Positions 8,081 to 15,740 of a stretch of 64,000 nt of DNA are shown here, in pieces. Numbering within the stretch: position 1 is the first letter of the stretch; each line of letters opens with the position of its first letter. A program made the translations under genes and the position numbers. The notes beneath the pieces are model-generated. The model was not told the DNA's origin, made no database searches, and saw only the letters and a program-made list of their open reading frames with translations. Source of the stretch: Aliiroseovarius zhejiangensis (GTDB taxonomy: Bacteria; Pseudomonadota; Alphaproteobacteria; Rhodobacterales; Rhodobacteraceae); assembly GCF_014656375.1 (NCBI RefSeq), contig NZ_BNCH01000002.1, positions 372,001 through 436,000 on the forward strand. The letters are read 5' to 3'.

Positions 8081-9613
8081 TCAGACGTTTTCACCATTGT
8101 CCAACGCCTTGAAGAATCGGACACTGTCGTCGCGGATCGCCTTTCGTTTCTGATCCGTCATGCGATCGAGGGAGTTGTAGGCAAGACCCATCCGCGGATT
8201 GCCCCGCAGTTTGTCAGCGTTTCGGTCGATGAAGTCCCAATAGAGATAGTTGAACGGGCAGGCCTTCGGGCCGTTTTTCTGGCCGACATTGTATGAACAC
8301 CCGTCACAGTAATTCGACATTCGCTTGATATAGGCGCCACTTGCTGCATAGGGTTTGGAAGCCAGAACACCGCCGTCGGCGAACAGCACCATGCCATGCA
8401 CATTGGGCAGTTCCACCCATTCATAGGCATCGGCATAGACCAGCAGGTACCAGTCATTGACCTGCGCCGGATCGAGTGCGGCCAGAAGGGCAAAATTGCC
8501 CAGCACCATGAGCCGCTGGATATGATGCGCATAGGCGTTCTGCCGGGTCTCGGTCACGCATTGGCGCAGGCAGTTCATCCGCGTTTGGGCGTCCCAGTAA
8601 AAGTGCGGCAGATCCCGCGTGGCCTCGAAGAAATTGGCGTTTCTGTAATCGGGCATCCTGAGCCAATAGACACCGCGCACATATTCGCGCCAGCCCAGGA
8701 TCTGCCGAACAAACCCCTCGACCGCGTTCAGGGGCGCATCGCCGGAATGATAGGCCCGTTCCGCCGCACGAATGCATTCCGACGGCGTCAGCAGTCCGCA
8801 GTTCAGATAGAGGGCGATGTGGCTATGAAACATCCAGGGCTGCCCCTGTATCATCGCGTCCTGAAAAGTGCCGAACTGCGCCAATCGCGTGTTGATGAAC
8901 AGGTCAAGCGCATCCAGCGCGCCTTCGCGGGTCACCGCATAATGGAAGGGGGTAAGATCGCCGAAATGATCCGAAAAGCTCGCGTCAACCAGCGCCATCA
9001 CCTCGCGGGTGATATCATCGGCGGGCTGTTCATAGGGGTCGGGAATGTTCAACCCCTGCGTAGGCGGCGCGAGGTTTTCGTCGTCAAAATTCCATTGACC
9101 GCCGATTGGTTTTTCGCCGTCCATCAGGATGTCGTGTTTTCGGCGCATCTCGCGATAGAAATACTCCATCCGCAGTTGTTTGCGCCCTGCGGCCCAGTTT
9201 TCAAACTCCGTGTGAGTGGCCAGAAAGCGGTCATCGGGCCGGATGTCGACAGGCACGCCAAGCGTATCCGACCAAGCACGCATCTGGGACAGCAGGCGGT
9301 ACTCGCCCGGTTCGGTGACGATGATTTCGGTGATGTCGAACCGATCAAGCGCCCGCTGCACCTCGTCCAGCAGTGATCCTGCGTTCGCGGGATCGTCATA
9401 TGTGGTGTAGTGAACCGTCAGGCCGTCGCTTCGCAAATCATGCGCGAAATGGCGCATGGCAGAAAACAGGAACGCGATCTTTTTCTTGTGATGTTTGACA
9501 TAGGTGGCTTCGGCGCGGACTTCACACATCAAGATGATATCGTCTGCGGTGACGTCGTTCAGGCTGGACAGGTTTTTGCTCAACTGGTCGCCCAGGATCA
9601 AGCGCAGCTTCAT
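8081..9613 (-). CDS. phrB: Fe-S cluster (6-4) photolyase / cryptochrome, PhrB-CryB type
   Basis: The 510-residue protein belongs to the deoxyribodipyrimidine photolyase-related family (FeS-BCP). Members repair (6-4) photoproducts with light and flavin, or act as photoreceptors such as CryB of R. sphaeroides. The N-terminal Rossmann-like domain begins LRLILGDQLS. The four cysteines that bind the [4Fe-4S] cluster are in place, C348, C436, C439 and C452, with the family spacing C-x87-C-x2-C-x12-C. The FAD-binding region includes the helical part around QILGWREYVRGVYW. Length is normal. It stands alone, convergent with the tRNA gene. Confidence 0.92.
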   Translation of the reverse strand: MKLRLILGDQLSKNLSSLNDVTADDIILMCEVRAEATYVKHHKKKIAFLFSAMRHFAHDLRSDGLTVHYTTYDDPANAGSLLDEVQRALDRFDITEIIVTEPGEYRLLSQMRAWSDTLGVPVDIRPDDRFLATHTEFENWAAGRKQLRMEYFYREMRRKHDILMDGEKPIGGQWNFDDENLAPPTQGLNIPDPYEQPADDITREVMALVDASFSDHFGDLTPFHYAVTREGALDALDLFINTRLAQFGTFQDAMIQGQPWMFHSHIALYLNCGLLTPSECIRAAERAYHSGDAPLNAVEGFVRQILGWREYVRGVYWLRMPDYRNANFFEATRDLPHFYWDAQTRMNCLRQCVTETRQNAYAHHIQRLMVLGNFALLAALDPAQVNDWYLLVYADAYEWVELPNVHGMVLFADGGVLASKPYAASGAYIKRMSNYCDGCSYNVGQKNGPKACPFNYLYWDFIDRNADKLRGNPRMGLAYNSLDRMTDQKRKAIRDDSVRFFKALDNGENV

Positions 9614-9778
9614 GCGGTGGCTCCCATCTCTCGTCCGGTGCTGTTGATGTTACGCGGGGGCAGGGCGGTTGGATCGGATTCTGTTCCGCACAATCCGCAT
9701 CTGCCTTCATGTCGGCGCGCCGATCCTCCGATGCGCCGGACACGCCGGACCTTGGGGGGGCGGGGACGGCGGTTCGTC

Positions 9779-10552
9779 TCAGGCGACCAGAACACGCACC
9801 TTTCGCGCCCGCAGCGCGTCTGACAGGGGTTTTTCGGGCCGTTGATCGCTGATCAGCGTGCCGATGTCGTCAAGCCGGACCACCTGCTCCAAATGGGTGC
9901 GGCCGAACTTGCTGGCATCCATCAGGAAATGGTGGTTCGCACTTTGACGCATCATGGCACGTTTGACAGAAGCAAACCCGGCCACCGCTTCGCTGACGCC
10001 CGTGTCGCTTAAACCGGCGGCGCCGATGAAACAGGCATCGACATTATACCCCGCCAGATAGTCACAGGTTTCGGTGCCGATCACTGCGGCCTCGCGAGGC
10101 AGGTAATCTCCGGGGGTCAGGCGCACGGAGGTCGCGGGGCTCTGGCCCAGGATCATCGCCACTTGCACGCTGTTGGTGATCACCGTTACCCGCGTTTGCT
10201 GAAAGGCCAGCGCCCGCGCAAATTCCATGGTGGTCGCGCCCGCATCCACCATGATCGAGGTGCCCTCGGTCACAAGCGAGGCGGCAAATCGGCCAAGACG
10301 CTCGCGTTCAGCCACGCGTTCGTGGCGGCGTTCGTCCAGGTCACGATGCGACCCTGCGTGGCGTGCCGACGCCCCGCCATGGGCGCGTTGCAACAGGCCG
10401 TCGCGGCCAAGGTCTTCGATATCGCGGCGCACGGTTTCGGTGGTCACACCAAACTGCCGGGCCAGATCGGCAACCCGGACATGGGGCTTCAGCTTCAGCT
10501 CCAGCAGGATCTGGTCGTGCCGTTCCTGCTTTTTGTAGCGTCGGTTGCTCAA
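9779..10552 (-). CDS. DeoR-family transcriptional regulator
   Basis: This 257-residue protein has the DeoR N-terminal winged helix-turn-helix (RVADLARQFGVTTETVRRDIEDLGRDGLLQRAHGG, near residues 24-60). A sugar-phosphate sensing domain of the phosphosugar isomerase-like fold follows, with DAGATTMEF and VITNSVQVAMIL. I set the start at the TTG at 10552 because the family begins close to the HTH; the frame stays open a further 40 codons upstream but that part looks non-coding. It is divergent from the phosphonate-type transporter and probably regulates it. DeoR proteins usually respond to phosphorylated sugars, which is a clue to the substrate. Confidence 0.82.
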   Translation of the reverse strand: MSNRRYKKQERHDQILLELKLKPHVRVADLARQFGVTTETVRRDIEDLGRDGLLQRAHGGASARHAGSHRDLDERRHERVAERERLGRFAASLVTEGTSIMVDAGATTMEFARALAFQQTRVTVITNSVQVAMILGQSPATSVRLTPGDYLPREAAVIGTETCDYLAGYNVDACFIGAAGLSDTGVSEAVAGFASVKRAMMRQSANHHFLMDASKFGRTHLEQVVRLDDIGTLISDQRPEKPLSDALRARKVRVLVA

Positions 10553-10619
10553 GGGGTGTCCGCCTTTACGCTGATGCTGTTTCGGCCCGTTCGGGGTCAA
10601 TTTACTTTGGCTTTCCAAA

Positions 10620-10652
10620 ATTTGCACATGATTTATCTTGCATATCGCAAAT
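10620..10652. promoter_or_regulatory. Candidate operator between the DeoR gene and phnD
   Basis: The divergent intergenic region holds an inverted repeat ATTTGC (10620-10625) and GCAAAT (10647-10652), with an inner TTGC-N5-GCAA (10638-10650). It is the only AT-rich patch between the two start codons. Binding by the adjacent DeoR protein is inference. Confidence 0.3.
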
Positions 10653-10724
10653 ATCGGTGGTGTCATCCCCACAACTGAGCCCGGCGTGCCGGGCGCAGAC
10701 AGAACAATCTGGGAGGATCAAGAC

Positions 10725-11699
10725 ATGCACAAACAGACCGCATATGGAACGACGTTGCTGGCGGTGATTGCCTTTGCCGCAGGCGCGGCCATGGCGCAGG
10801 ACGAAACCGCCGCGCTGGACAGTCAATACACTGATGCCGATGGTGATCTGGTGGCCGATGCGCCAACCGATCCCAGCCTGCTGAAAGACCCCGATACGCT
10901 CGTCTTCGCCTATACACCGGTGGAAGACCCGGCGATTTACGAAGACATCTGGAACCCGTTCATCGAACATCTGGAAGAGGTGACCGGCAAGGACGTGCAG
11001 TTCTTCGCCGTGCAATCCAACTCGGCCGAGGTCGAGGCGATGCGCTCGGGCCGTCTGCACATCGCGGGCTTCTCGACCGGCCCCACCCCCTTTGCGGTGA
11101 ACCTGGCCGGTGCGGTGCCCTTTGCGATCATGGGCGGGGATGACGGGCAGTTTGGCTACAAGCTGCAAATCTATACCCAAGCCGACAGCGACATCAAAGA
11201 GGTGCCGGATATGGCGGGCAAGCGCATCGCGCATACCTCGCCCACCTCGAACTCGGGCAATCTTGCGCCGCGCGCGCTGTTCCCCGATCTGGGCGTCGTG
11301 CCGGATCAGGATTACGAGGTCAGCTATTCCGGATCACATGACCAGTCGATGCTGGGCGTCGTCGCGGGTGACTATGACGCGGCCCCGGTGGCCTCCGAAG
11401 TGGTCGACCGGATGGCCGAACGCGGGCTTTATGACCCGGCCGATGTGCGCATCGTGTGGGAAAGCGATCCGTTTCCGACCACGTCCTATGCCTATGCCCA
11501 CGACCTAACGCCGGAGTTGAAAGAGAAGATCGAAGAAGCCTTCTTCACTTTCGAATTCGCCGGCACCGCACTGGGCGACGAGTTCACGGGGGTCAGCAAA
11601 TTCATCCCGATCACCTATAAGGATCAGTGGAAAGTGATCCGCCAGATTCAGAAGGCAAACGGTGTGGAATACACGCCCGAAGGCCTTGCGGCGGAATAA
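10725..11699 (+). CDS. phnD: Phosphonate-type ABC transporter substrate-binding protein
   Basis: This periplasmic protein of 324 residues has a signal peptide of about 24 residues ending AAMA. The mature part has the PhnD-family layout (LVFAYTPVEDPAIYEDIWNPF, then GKDVQFFAV, HTSPTSNSGNLAPRALF and YSGSHDQSMLGVVAGDYDAAPV). PhnD proteins bind phosphonates, but relatives bind phosphite, phosphate esters or other anions, and the ligand cannot be read here. A strong Shine-Dalgarno GGGAGGA precedes the ATG at 10725. It is first in a five-gene run with phnC, two phnE and a HAD phosphatase. Confidence 0.85.
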   Translation: MHKQTAYGTTLLAVIAFAAGAAMAQDETAALDSQYTDADGDLVADAPTDPSLLKDPDTLVFAYTPVEDPAIYEDIWNPFIEHLEEVTGKDVQFFAVQSNSAEVEAMRSGRLHIAGFSTGPTPFAVNLAGAVPFAIMGGDDGQFGYKLQIYTQADSDIKEVPDMAGKRIAHTSPTSNSGNLAPRALFPDLGVVPDQDYEVSYSGSHDQSMLGVVAGDYDAAPVASEVVDRMAERGLYDPADVRIVWESDPFPTTSYAYAHDLTPELKEKIEEAFFTFEFAGTALGDEFTGVSKFIPITYKDQWKVIRQIQKANGVEYTPEGLAAE

Positions 11700-11755
11700 G
11701 ACCTGCGCGTTCGGGGCCGGTGCCATGCCACCGGCCCCCTTAAAGGAGCCAGCAT

Positions 11756-12532
11756 ATGTTGAAGATCACCGACCTGGTCAAACGCTACGGCAAGGGCGAC
11801 CCGGTTCTGAAAAACCTCGACCTGACGATCGAGGGCGAAAGCGTCGTGTCCATCATCGGATCGTCCGGGGCGGGGAAATCGACGCTTCTGCGCTGCATCA
11901 ACCGACTGGTGGAGCCCACGTCGGGCAGTATCGAGCTGAACGGAACCGAACTGACGACCCTGCACGGGCGCGAGCTGCGCGCCGCGCGGCGCAAGATCGG
12001 GATGGTGTTTCAAAGCTTCAACCTTGTGGATCGCCTGACGGTGATGGAAAACGTGCAGTCCGGGCGGCTGGGCTATATCTCGACCTGGGCGGCCGTGATG
12101 CGCCGCTATCCGAAAAAGGATATCCGCCGCGCCTATGAGTTGATGGAGCGGGTGGGCATCGCCCATTATGCCGACAAACGCGCGGATGAGTTGTCCGGCG
12201 GCGAACGGCAGCGTGTCGGCGTGGTGCGCGCCCTGATGCAAGACCCTGAAATCCTGCTGGCGGACGAACCCACCGCGTCGCTGGACCCCAAGACTTCTGA
12301 ACAAATCATGGGGTTGCTGCGCGATCTGGCGGGCGAGCTGAAACTGCCGGTCCTGATCAATATCCACAACGTGACCGAGGCCAAGATTTACACCGACCGT
12401 ATCGTCGGGATGCGCTATGGCCGTATCATCTTTGACGACACACCGGACAGTCTGGATCAGGAGGCGATGGATCAGATCTACTCCGGCAGCCCCCATGCCG
12501 ACCGCAAGACCGACATGAAAGAAGCGTCATGA
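11756..12532 (+). CDS. phnC: Phosphonate-type ABC transporter ATP-binding protein
   Basis: The 258-residue ATPase has Walker A GSSGAGKST (residues 35-43), a Q-loop at FQSFNLVDRLTVMENV, the ABC signature LSGGERQRV near residue 146 and Walker B ILLADEPTASLDP. The spacing and the segment following the Q-loop, with an insertion (GYISTWAAVMRRYPKKD), are typical of PhnC. Its stop overlaps the next gene's start by four bases. It would power the two PhnE permeases on the cytoplasmic face. Confidence 0.92.
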   Translation: MLKITDLVKRYGKGDPVLKNLDLTIEGESVVSIIGSSGAGKSTLLRCINRLVEPTSGSIELNGTELTTLHGRELRAARRKIGMVFQSFNLVDRLTVMENVQSGRLGYISTWAAVMRRYPKKDIRRAYELMERVGIAHYADKRADELSGGERQRVGVVRALMQDPEILLADEPTASLDPKTSEQIMGLLRDLAGELKLPVLINIHNVTEAKIYTDRIVGMRYGRIIFDDTPDSLDQEAMDQIYSGSPHADRKTDMKEAS

Positions 12533-13332
12533 GCAGCACGCCGGACACGCCCGATACCTGGCGCAAGCCCCCCTTCATCGCCAATCGCTGGCTGCGTTGG
12601 GCGGTTTATCTGGGGATCATCACCTATATCCTTTGGGTGGGCGCCAGCATGCCCATCGACTGGGAGCGGGTCGCAGACGGCCTTGGCCGCGCCAAACGGA
12701 TTTTCGGCGGGGCGTTCCCGCCTAGTTTCGACCGCAGCGGCTTGTTGATCGACGGTTTTCTGGAAAGCCTGAAGATCGCGCTTCTGGCGACCGCAGGCGG
12801 GGTCGCCCTGTCGGTCCCGATTGCCTTCATGGCCGCGCGCAATATCGCGCCTTTGCCGATCTATTACCTCGGACGGGCGATCATCATCATCGCGCGCAGC
12901 TTTCATCCGGTGATCGTCGCGATCATCTTCGTGAAGGCGGTGGGCTTTGGCCCCTTTGCAGGGGTGTTGACGCTGATCGTCTACTCCATCGGTTTCGTCG
13001 CCAAGATGCTGGCTGAACGGATCGAAGAGATCGACTTTGGTCAGGTCGAGGCGATGCGCGCCGCCGGGGCGCCGTACCTGTCGACGCTGGTCTATGCCAT
13101 CATGCCGCAGATTATGCCGCGTCAGATCGGCCTGTCGATCTATCAGCTTGATTCCAACCTGCGCGCCTCCGCCGTCGTCGGCATCGTTGGTGCTGGCGGC
13201 ATCGGGGCCACGCTGGCCAATGCCTTCGGGCGCTATGACTATGACTTCGCGCTGGCCATCACCATTGTGATCGTAGGCGCGATCCTGATCTCGGAAGGGG
13301 TCAGCGGCATGATCAGGAAACGCATTTCATGA
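12529..13332 (+). CDS. phnE: Phosphonate-type ABC transporter permease 1
   Basis: This 267-residue inner-membrane protein has about six hydrophobic segments and the permease EAA-type loop (GQVEAMRAAGAPYLSTLVYAIMPQIMPR, near residues 173-200). The conserved end AVVGIVGAGGIGATLANAFGRYDYD is typical of PhnE. Both flanking junctions are four-base ATGA overlaps with phnC and the second permease. Two adjacent PhnE genes are usual for heterodimeric phosphonate transporters. Confidence 0.9.
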   Translation: MSSTPDTPDTWRKPPFIANRWLRWAVYLGIITYILWVGASMPIDWERVADGLGRAKRIFGGAFPPSFDRSGLLIDGFLESLKIALLATAGGVALSVPIAFMAARNIAPLPIYYLGRAIIIIARSFHPVIVAIIFVKAVGFGPFAGVLTLIVYSIGFVAKMLAERIEEIDFGQVEAMRAAGAPYLSTLVYAIMPQIMPRQIGLSIYQLDSNLRASAVVGIVGAGGIGATLANAFGRYDYDFALAITIVIVGAILISEGVSGMIRKRIS

Positions 13333-14138
13333 GCACGATTGCCGAGAAATTCGGGCGCGAGGACTGGTCGCGTTTTACCTTCAAGCAGCGAATGCAACGC
13401 TATGCGATCTTCGCATTCAGCGCGCTGGTGCTGGGCTGGGCCTTGGGGTCGATTGACGTGATCTGGGCCTGGGTCTGGGATGCACCCGAGCAAATGGGCG
13501 ATCTGTTCGGCCGCATGTATCCGCCCGACCCCAGCAATCTGGGCGACATCCTGCGCGTGCTGCTGGAAACGGTGAACATCGCCACCTTTGCGACGGCGCT
13601 TGGCGTCGTGGTGTCGCTGCCGGTTGCCTATCTGGCGGCGCAGAACACCACACCCAACCGCGCAACCCTGTGGCTGGGACGGCTGATCCTTGTCACCTCG
13701 CGGTCAGTCAACACGATCATCTGGGCGCTGTTGTTCGTGGCGATCTTCGGCCCCGGTGTGGTGGCCGGGATCCTCGCCATCATGTTCCGGTCCATCGGCT
13801 TTATCGGCAAGCTGCTGGGCGAGGCGATCGAAGAGATCGACAAACGCCCCGTCGAGGCGCTGGAGGCCACCGGCGCATCCCGCTTCAAGGTGATCGTCTA
13901 TGCGATCATCCCGCAGGTCATGCCCACCTTCTGGGCCGTGGCGATCCTGCGCTGGGACATCAACCTGCGCGAATCCACCGTGCTGGGTCTGGTCGGGGCA
14001 GGGGGGATCGGCATCATCCTGCAAGGCGCGATTGATACGTTCAACTGGCCCGAAGCGGCGATGGTTCTGCTTGCGATCCTGGCCCTTGTGGTGCTGGGCG
14101 AAGTCGTGTCGGCCTTCCTGCGCCGTCGCATCCTGTAG
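13329..14138 (+). CDS. phnE: Phosphonate-type ABC transporter permease 2
   Basis: The second PhnE permease has 269 residues, six or so membrane segments, the EAA-type loop KRPVEALEATGASRFKVIVYAIIPQVMP and the glycine segment STVLGLVGAGGIGIILQGAI. It is a divergent paralogue of the upstream permease and probably forms a heterodimer with it. It is separated from the following HAD gene by about 20 bases. Confidence 0.9.
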   Translation: MSTIAEKFGREDWSRFTFKQRMQRYAIFAFSALVLGWALGSIDVIWAWVWDAPEQMGDLFGRMYPPDPSNLGDILRVLLETVNIATFATALGVVVSLPVAYLAAQNTTPNRATLWLGRLILVTSRSVNTIIWALLFVAIFGPGVVAGILAIMFRSIGFIGKLLGEAIEEIDKRPVEALEATGASRFKVIVYAIIPQVMPTFWAVAILRWDINLRESTVLGLVGAGGIGIILQGAIDTFNWPEAAMVLLAILALVVLGEVVSAFLRRRIL

Positions 14139-14157
14139 GGCACAGGTTGTGAACCGG

Positions 14158-15063
14158 ATGACAACCACAGACGCCGCGACCGCGTTCGACGCCTATCTGT
14201 CGGTGCGTCACCGTCTGCCCGACGCCGGGTTCGATACGCAACCCCAAACGGCATTCACGCTCGAGGGCATTGCGGACCCATACGACCTGATCCTGTTCGA
14301 TGCCTATGGTGTGCTGAATGTGGGCGAGACCCCGATCGCCGGGGCCGCCGACCGAATCGCCGCCCTGCGCGCAGCGGGCAAGCGCGTCATGGTGGTGTCC
14401 AATTCCGCCGGATACCCCAAGGCGCGGATGATGGAGCGATATGCGCGCCTTGGCTTTGATTTCACGCCCACCGAGGTCGTCACCAGCCGCGAAACCCTGC
14501 TGGCCCATCTGGCCGGACAACCGCCTCTGACATGGGGCATGATGCTGAACATCACCAACGGGACGGACGACCTGACGGGCATCGACGCCCACGAACTGGG
14601 CGACGACCCCATGGCCTATGACGCGGTCGACGGCTTTCTGCTGATCGGCGCGGATGGTTGGACCGATACAAGGCAAGCGATGCTGACGGCCAGCCTGCGC
14701 GCCCGTCCGCGCCCGGTCGTCGTCGGCAACCCCGACATCGTCGCCCCCCGCGAAGGCGGGTTGTCGCGTGAACCGGGCTTTTTTGCGCACCATCTGGCCG
14801 ACGCCACCGGCATCACGCCGCGATTTCTGGGCAAACCCTTTCCCGAGATTTTCGACCTGGCGCTGGCGCGCCATACACCCACCCCGCACCCGTCCCGCGT
14901 GTTGATGGTGGGTGACACATTGCACACCGATGTGCTGGGCGGGCGGCATATGGGGTTTGCCACGGCGTTGGTGATGGATCACGGATTGCTGGCGGGTATG
15001 GACGCAAGTGACGCCATTCAGCGCGCGGCGATCACCCCTGATTTCATCATCGGTCGGATCTGA
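14158..15063 (+). CDS. HAD-superfamily class IIA hydrolase
   Basis: The 301-residue protein is a HAD phosphatase with motif I ILFDAYGVLN (nucleophile D48), where the usual DGV is DAYGV. It has a class IIA cap domain and motif IV MVGDTLHTDVLGG near residue 250. The lysine in FLGKPFPEIF fits motif III. These enzymes remove phosphate from sugar phosphates or nucleotides. Its position at the end of the phn-type transporter operon suggests that the imported compound, or its product, is a phosphate ester. The ATG at 14158 is preferred; a GTG three codons earlier is possible. Confidence 0.85.
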   Translation: MTTTDAATAFDAYLSVRHRLPDAGFDTQPQTAFTLEGIADPYDLILFDAYGVLNVGETPIAGAADRIAALRAAGKRVMVVSNSAGYPKARMMERYARLGFDFTPTEVVTSRETLLAHLAGQPPLTWGMMLNITNGTDDLTGIDAHELGDDPMAYDAVDGFLLIGADGWTDTRQAMLTASLRARPRPVVVGNPDIVAPREGGLSREPGFFAHHLADATGITPRFLGKPFPEIFDLALARHTPTPHPSRVLMVGDTLHTDVLGGRHMGFATALVMDHGLLAGMDASDAIQRAAITPDFIIGRI

Positions 15064-15098
15064 GCCGGACGGCAGAGCGCAAACGCCGCTCACGGGCC

Positions 15099-15147
15099 TG
15101 TCAGGTCTTGGGCCTACCTGACAACTTGCTGAAGCGCGGGGTCAGCA
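15099..15147. promoter_or_regulatory. Two consecutive inverted repeats before the Ser/Pro-rich protein gene
   Basis: Two stem-loops follow each other: TGTCAGGT/ACCTGACA (15099-15106 and 15116-15123) and TGCTGA/TCAGCA (15127-15132 and 15142-15147), each with a nine-base spacer. There is no T run, so the first may be a weak terminator of the phn operon, or the pair may be operator sites for the next module. Confidence 0.35.
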
Positions 15148-15225
15148 GTTCTTGAAGTCGCCCATGATATGACGCCCGTGTCAGGGCAAAAAACAGCCCG
15201 ACCACGCAAAGTAAAGGAGAAGATC

Positions 15226-15639
15226 ATGACCCGGAACGCGTCCACCCCCCAAGTCAAGAAACCCCTGTCCCGGCGCGCGGCGATGCTGCGGTTGGGGGGC
15301 GTCGCCGTGGCGGCCTATGTCGTGCCCTCGATGACCGTTCTGTCCGCAGCCCATGCCAGCAGCGCCAGCCCGGCCAGTAAAGCCACGCGTCCGAGCCCGA
15401 CATCCAAGCCCAGCCCGACATCCAAGCCCAGCCCGACGTCCAGCCCCAGCCCGACGTCGAAGCCCAGCCCCGCCAGCACCCCCAGCACACCGAGCGGTCC
15501 GACCACGCCAACTGGCCCGTCTCCGGTCAGCGGGCCAAGCCGTCCCGACTATTCAAAGATCGTCGACCGCGACAGCTGCGAAGCGGCCGGTGGACGCTTT
15601 GATGCCGGTGCAAATACCTGTACGGTGCGCACACGATAA
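15226..15639 (+). CDS. Exported Ser/Pro/Thr-rich repeat protein with Tat-like leader
   Basis: I do not recognise a named family. The 137-residue protein starts with a twin-arginine-like leader: S15-R16-R17-A-A, then a hydrophobic stretch to about residue 40, and a likely cleavage after AHA at residue 44. The mature part is a run of SPTSKP hexads (residues 57-86), coded by 18-base tandem repeats, then a Pro/Gly/Ser linker. A short C-terminal domain has a cysteine pair, C118 and C132, enclosing EAAGGRFDAGANT. The ATG at 15226 follows the Shine-Dalgarno AAAGGAG. The leader and linker closely match those of the protein at 17015-17602. It could be a structural or sensor peptide modified by the kinase-like protein that follows. 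Confidence 0.75.
   Translation: MTRNASTPQVKKPLSRRAAMLRLGGVAVAAYVVPSMTVLSAAHASSASPASKATRPSPTSKPSPTSKPSPTSSPSPTSKPSPASTPSTPSGPTTPTGPSPVSGPSRPDYSKIVDRDSCEAAGGRFDAGANTCTVRTR
15394..15483 (+). repeat. 18-bp tandem repeat coding for SPTSKP hexads
   Basis: Four near-identical 18-base units (agcccgacatccaagccc and variants) run from 15394 to 15465, and a degenerate fifth unit runs to 15483. They code Ser-Pro-Thr-Ser-Lys-Pro. Such in-frame repeats can expand or shrink by slippage without breaking the gene. Confidence 0.88.
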
Positions 15640-15675
15640 TCGGCCCCGGTGCCAACACCGACCCGGCCAGACCGC

Positions 15676-15700
15676 GACCGCCCTTGGATCAAGGGCGGTC
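15676..15700 (+). terminator. Stem-loop between the repeat protein and the kinase-like gene
   Basis: A perfect ten-base-pair stem GACCGCCCTT/AAGGGCGGTC with a five-base loop lies 36 bases after the stop of the repeat protein and 40 before the next start. It lacks a T run, so it is more likely a partial terminator or an mRNA processing/stability element that would lower expression of the downstream genes relative to the small exported protein. Confidence 0.5.
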
Positions 15701-15740
15701 GATTTGGCGGGTCGGGGCGCAAGCAGAAAGGAAATCCCAC

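Noticed and set aside
10725-15063. Complete phosphonate degradation operon
   Set aside because: Only transport genes and a HAD phosphatase are present; no phnG-M, phnX or phnW-like gene was found beside them.
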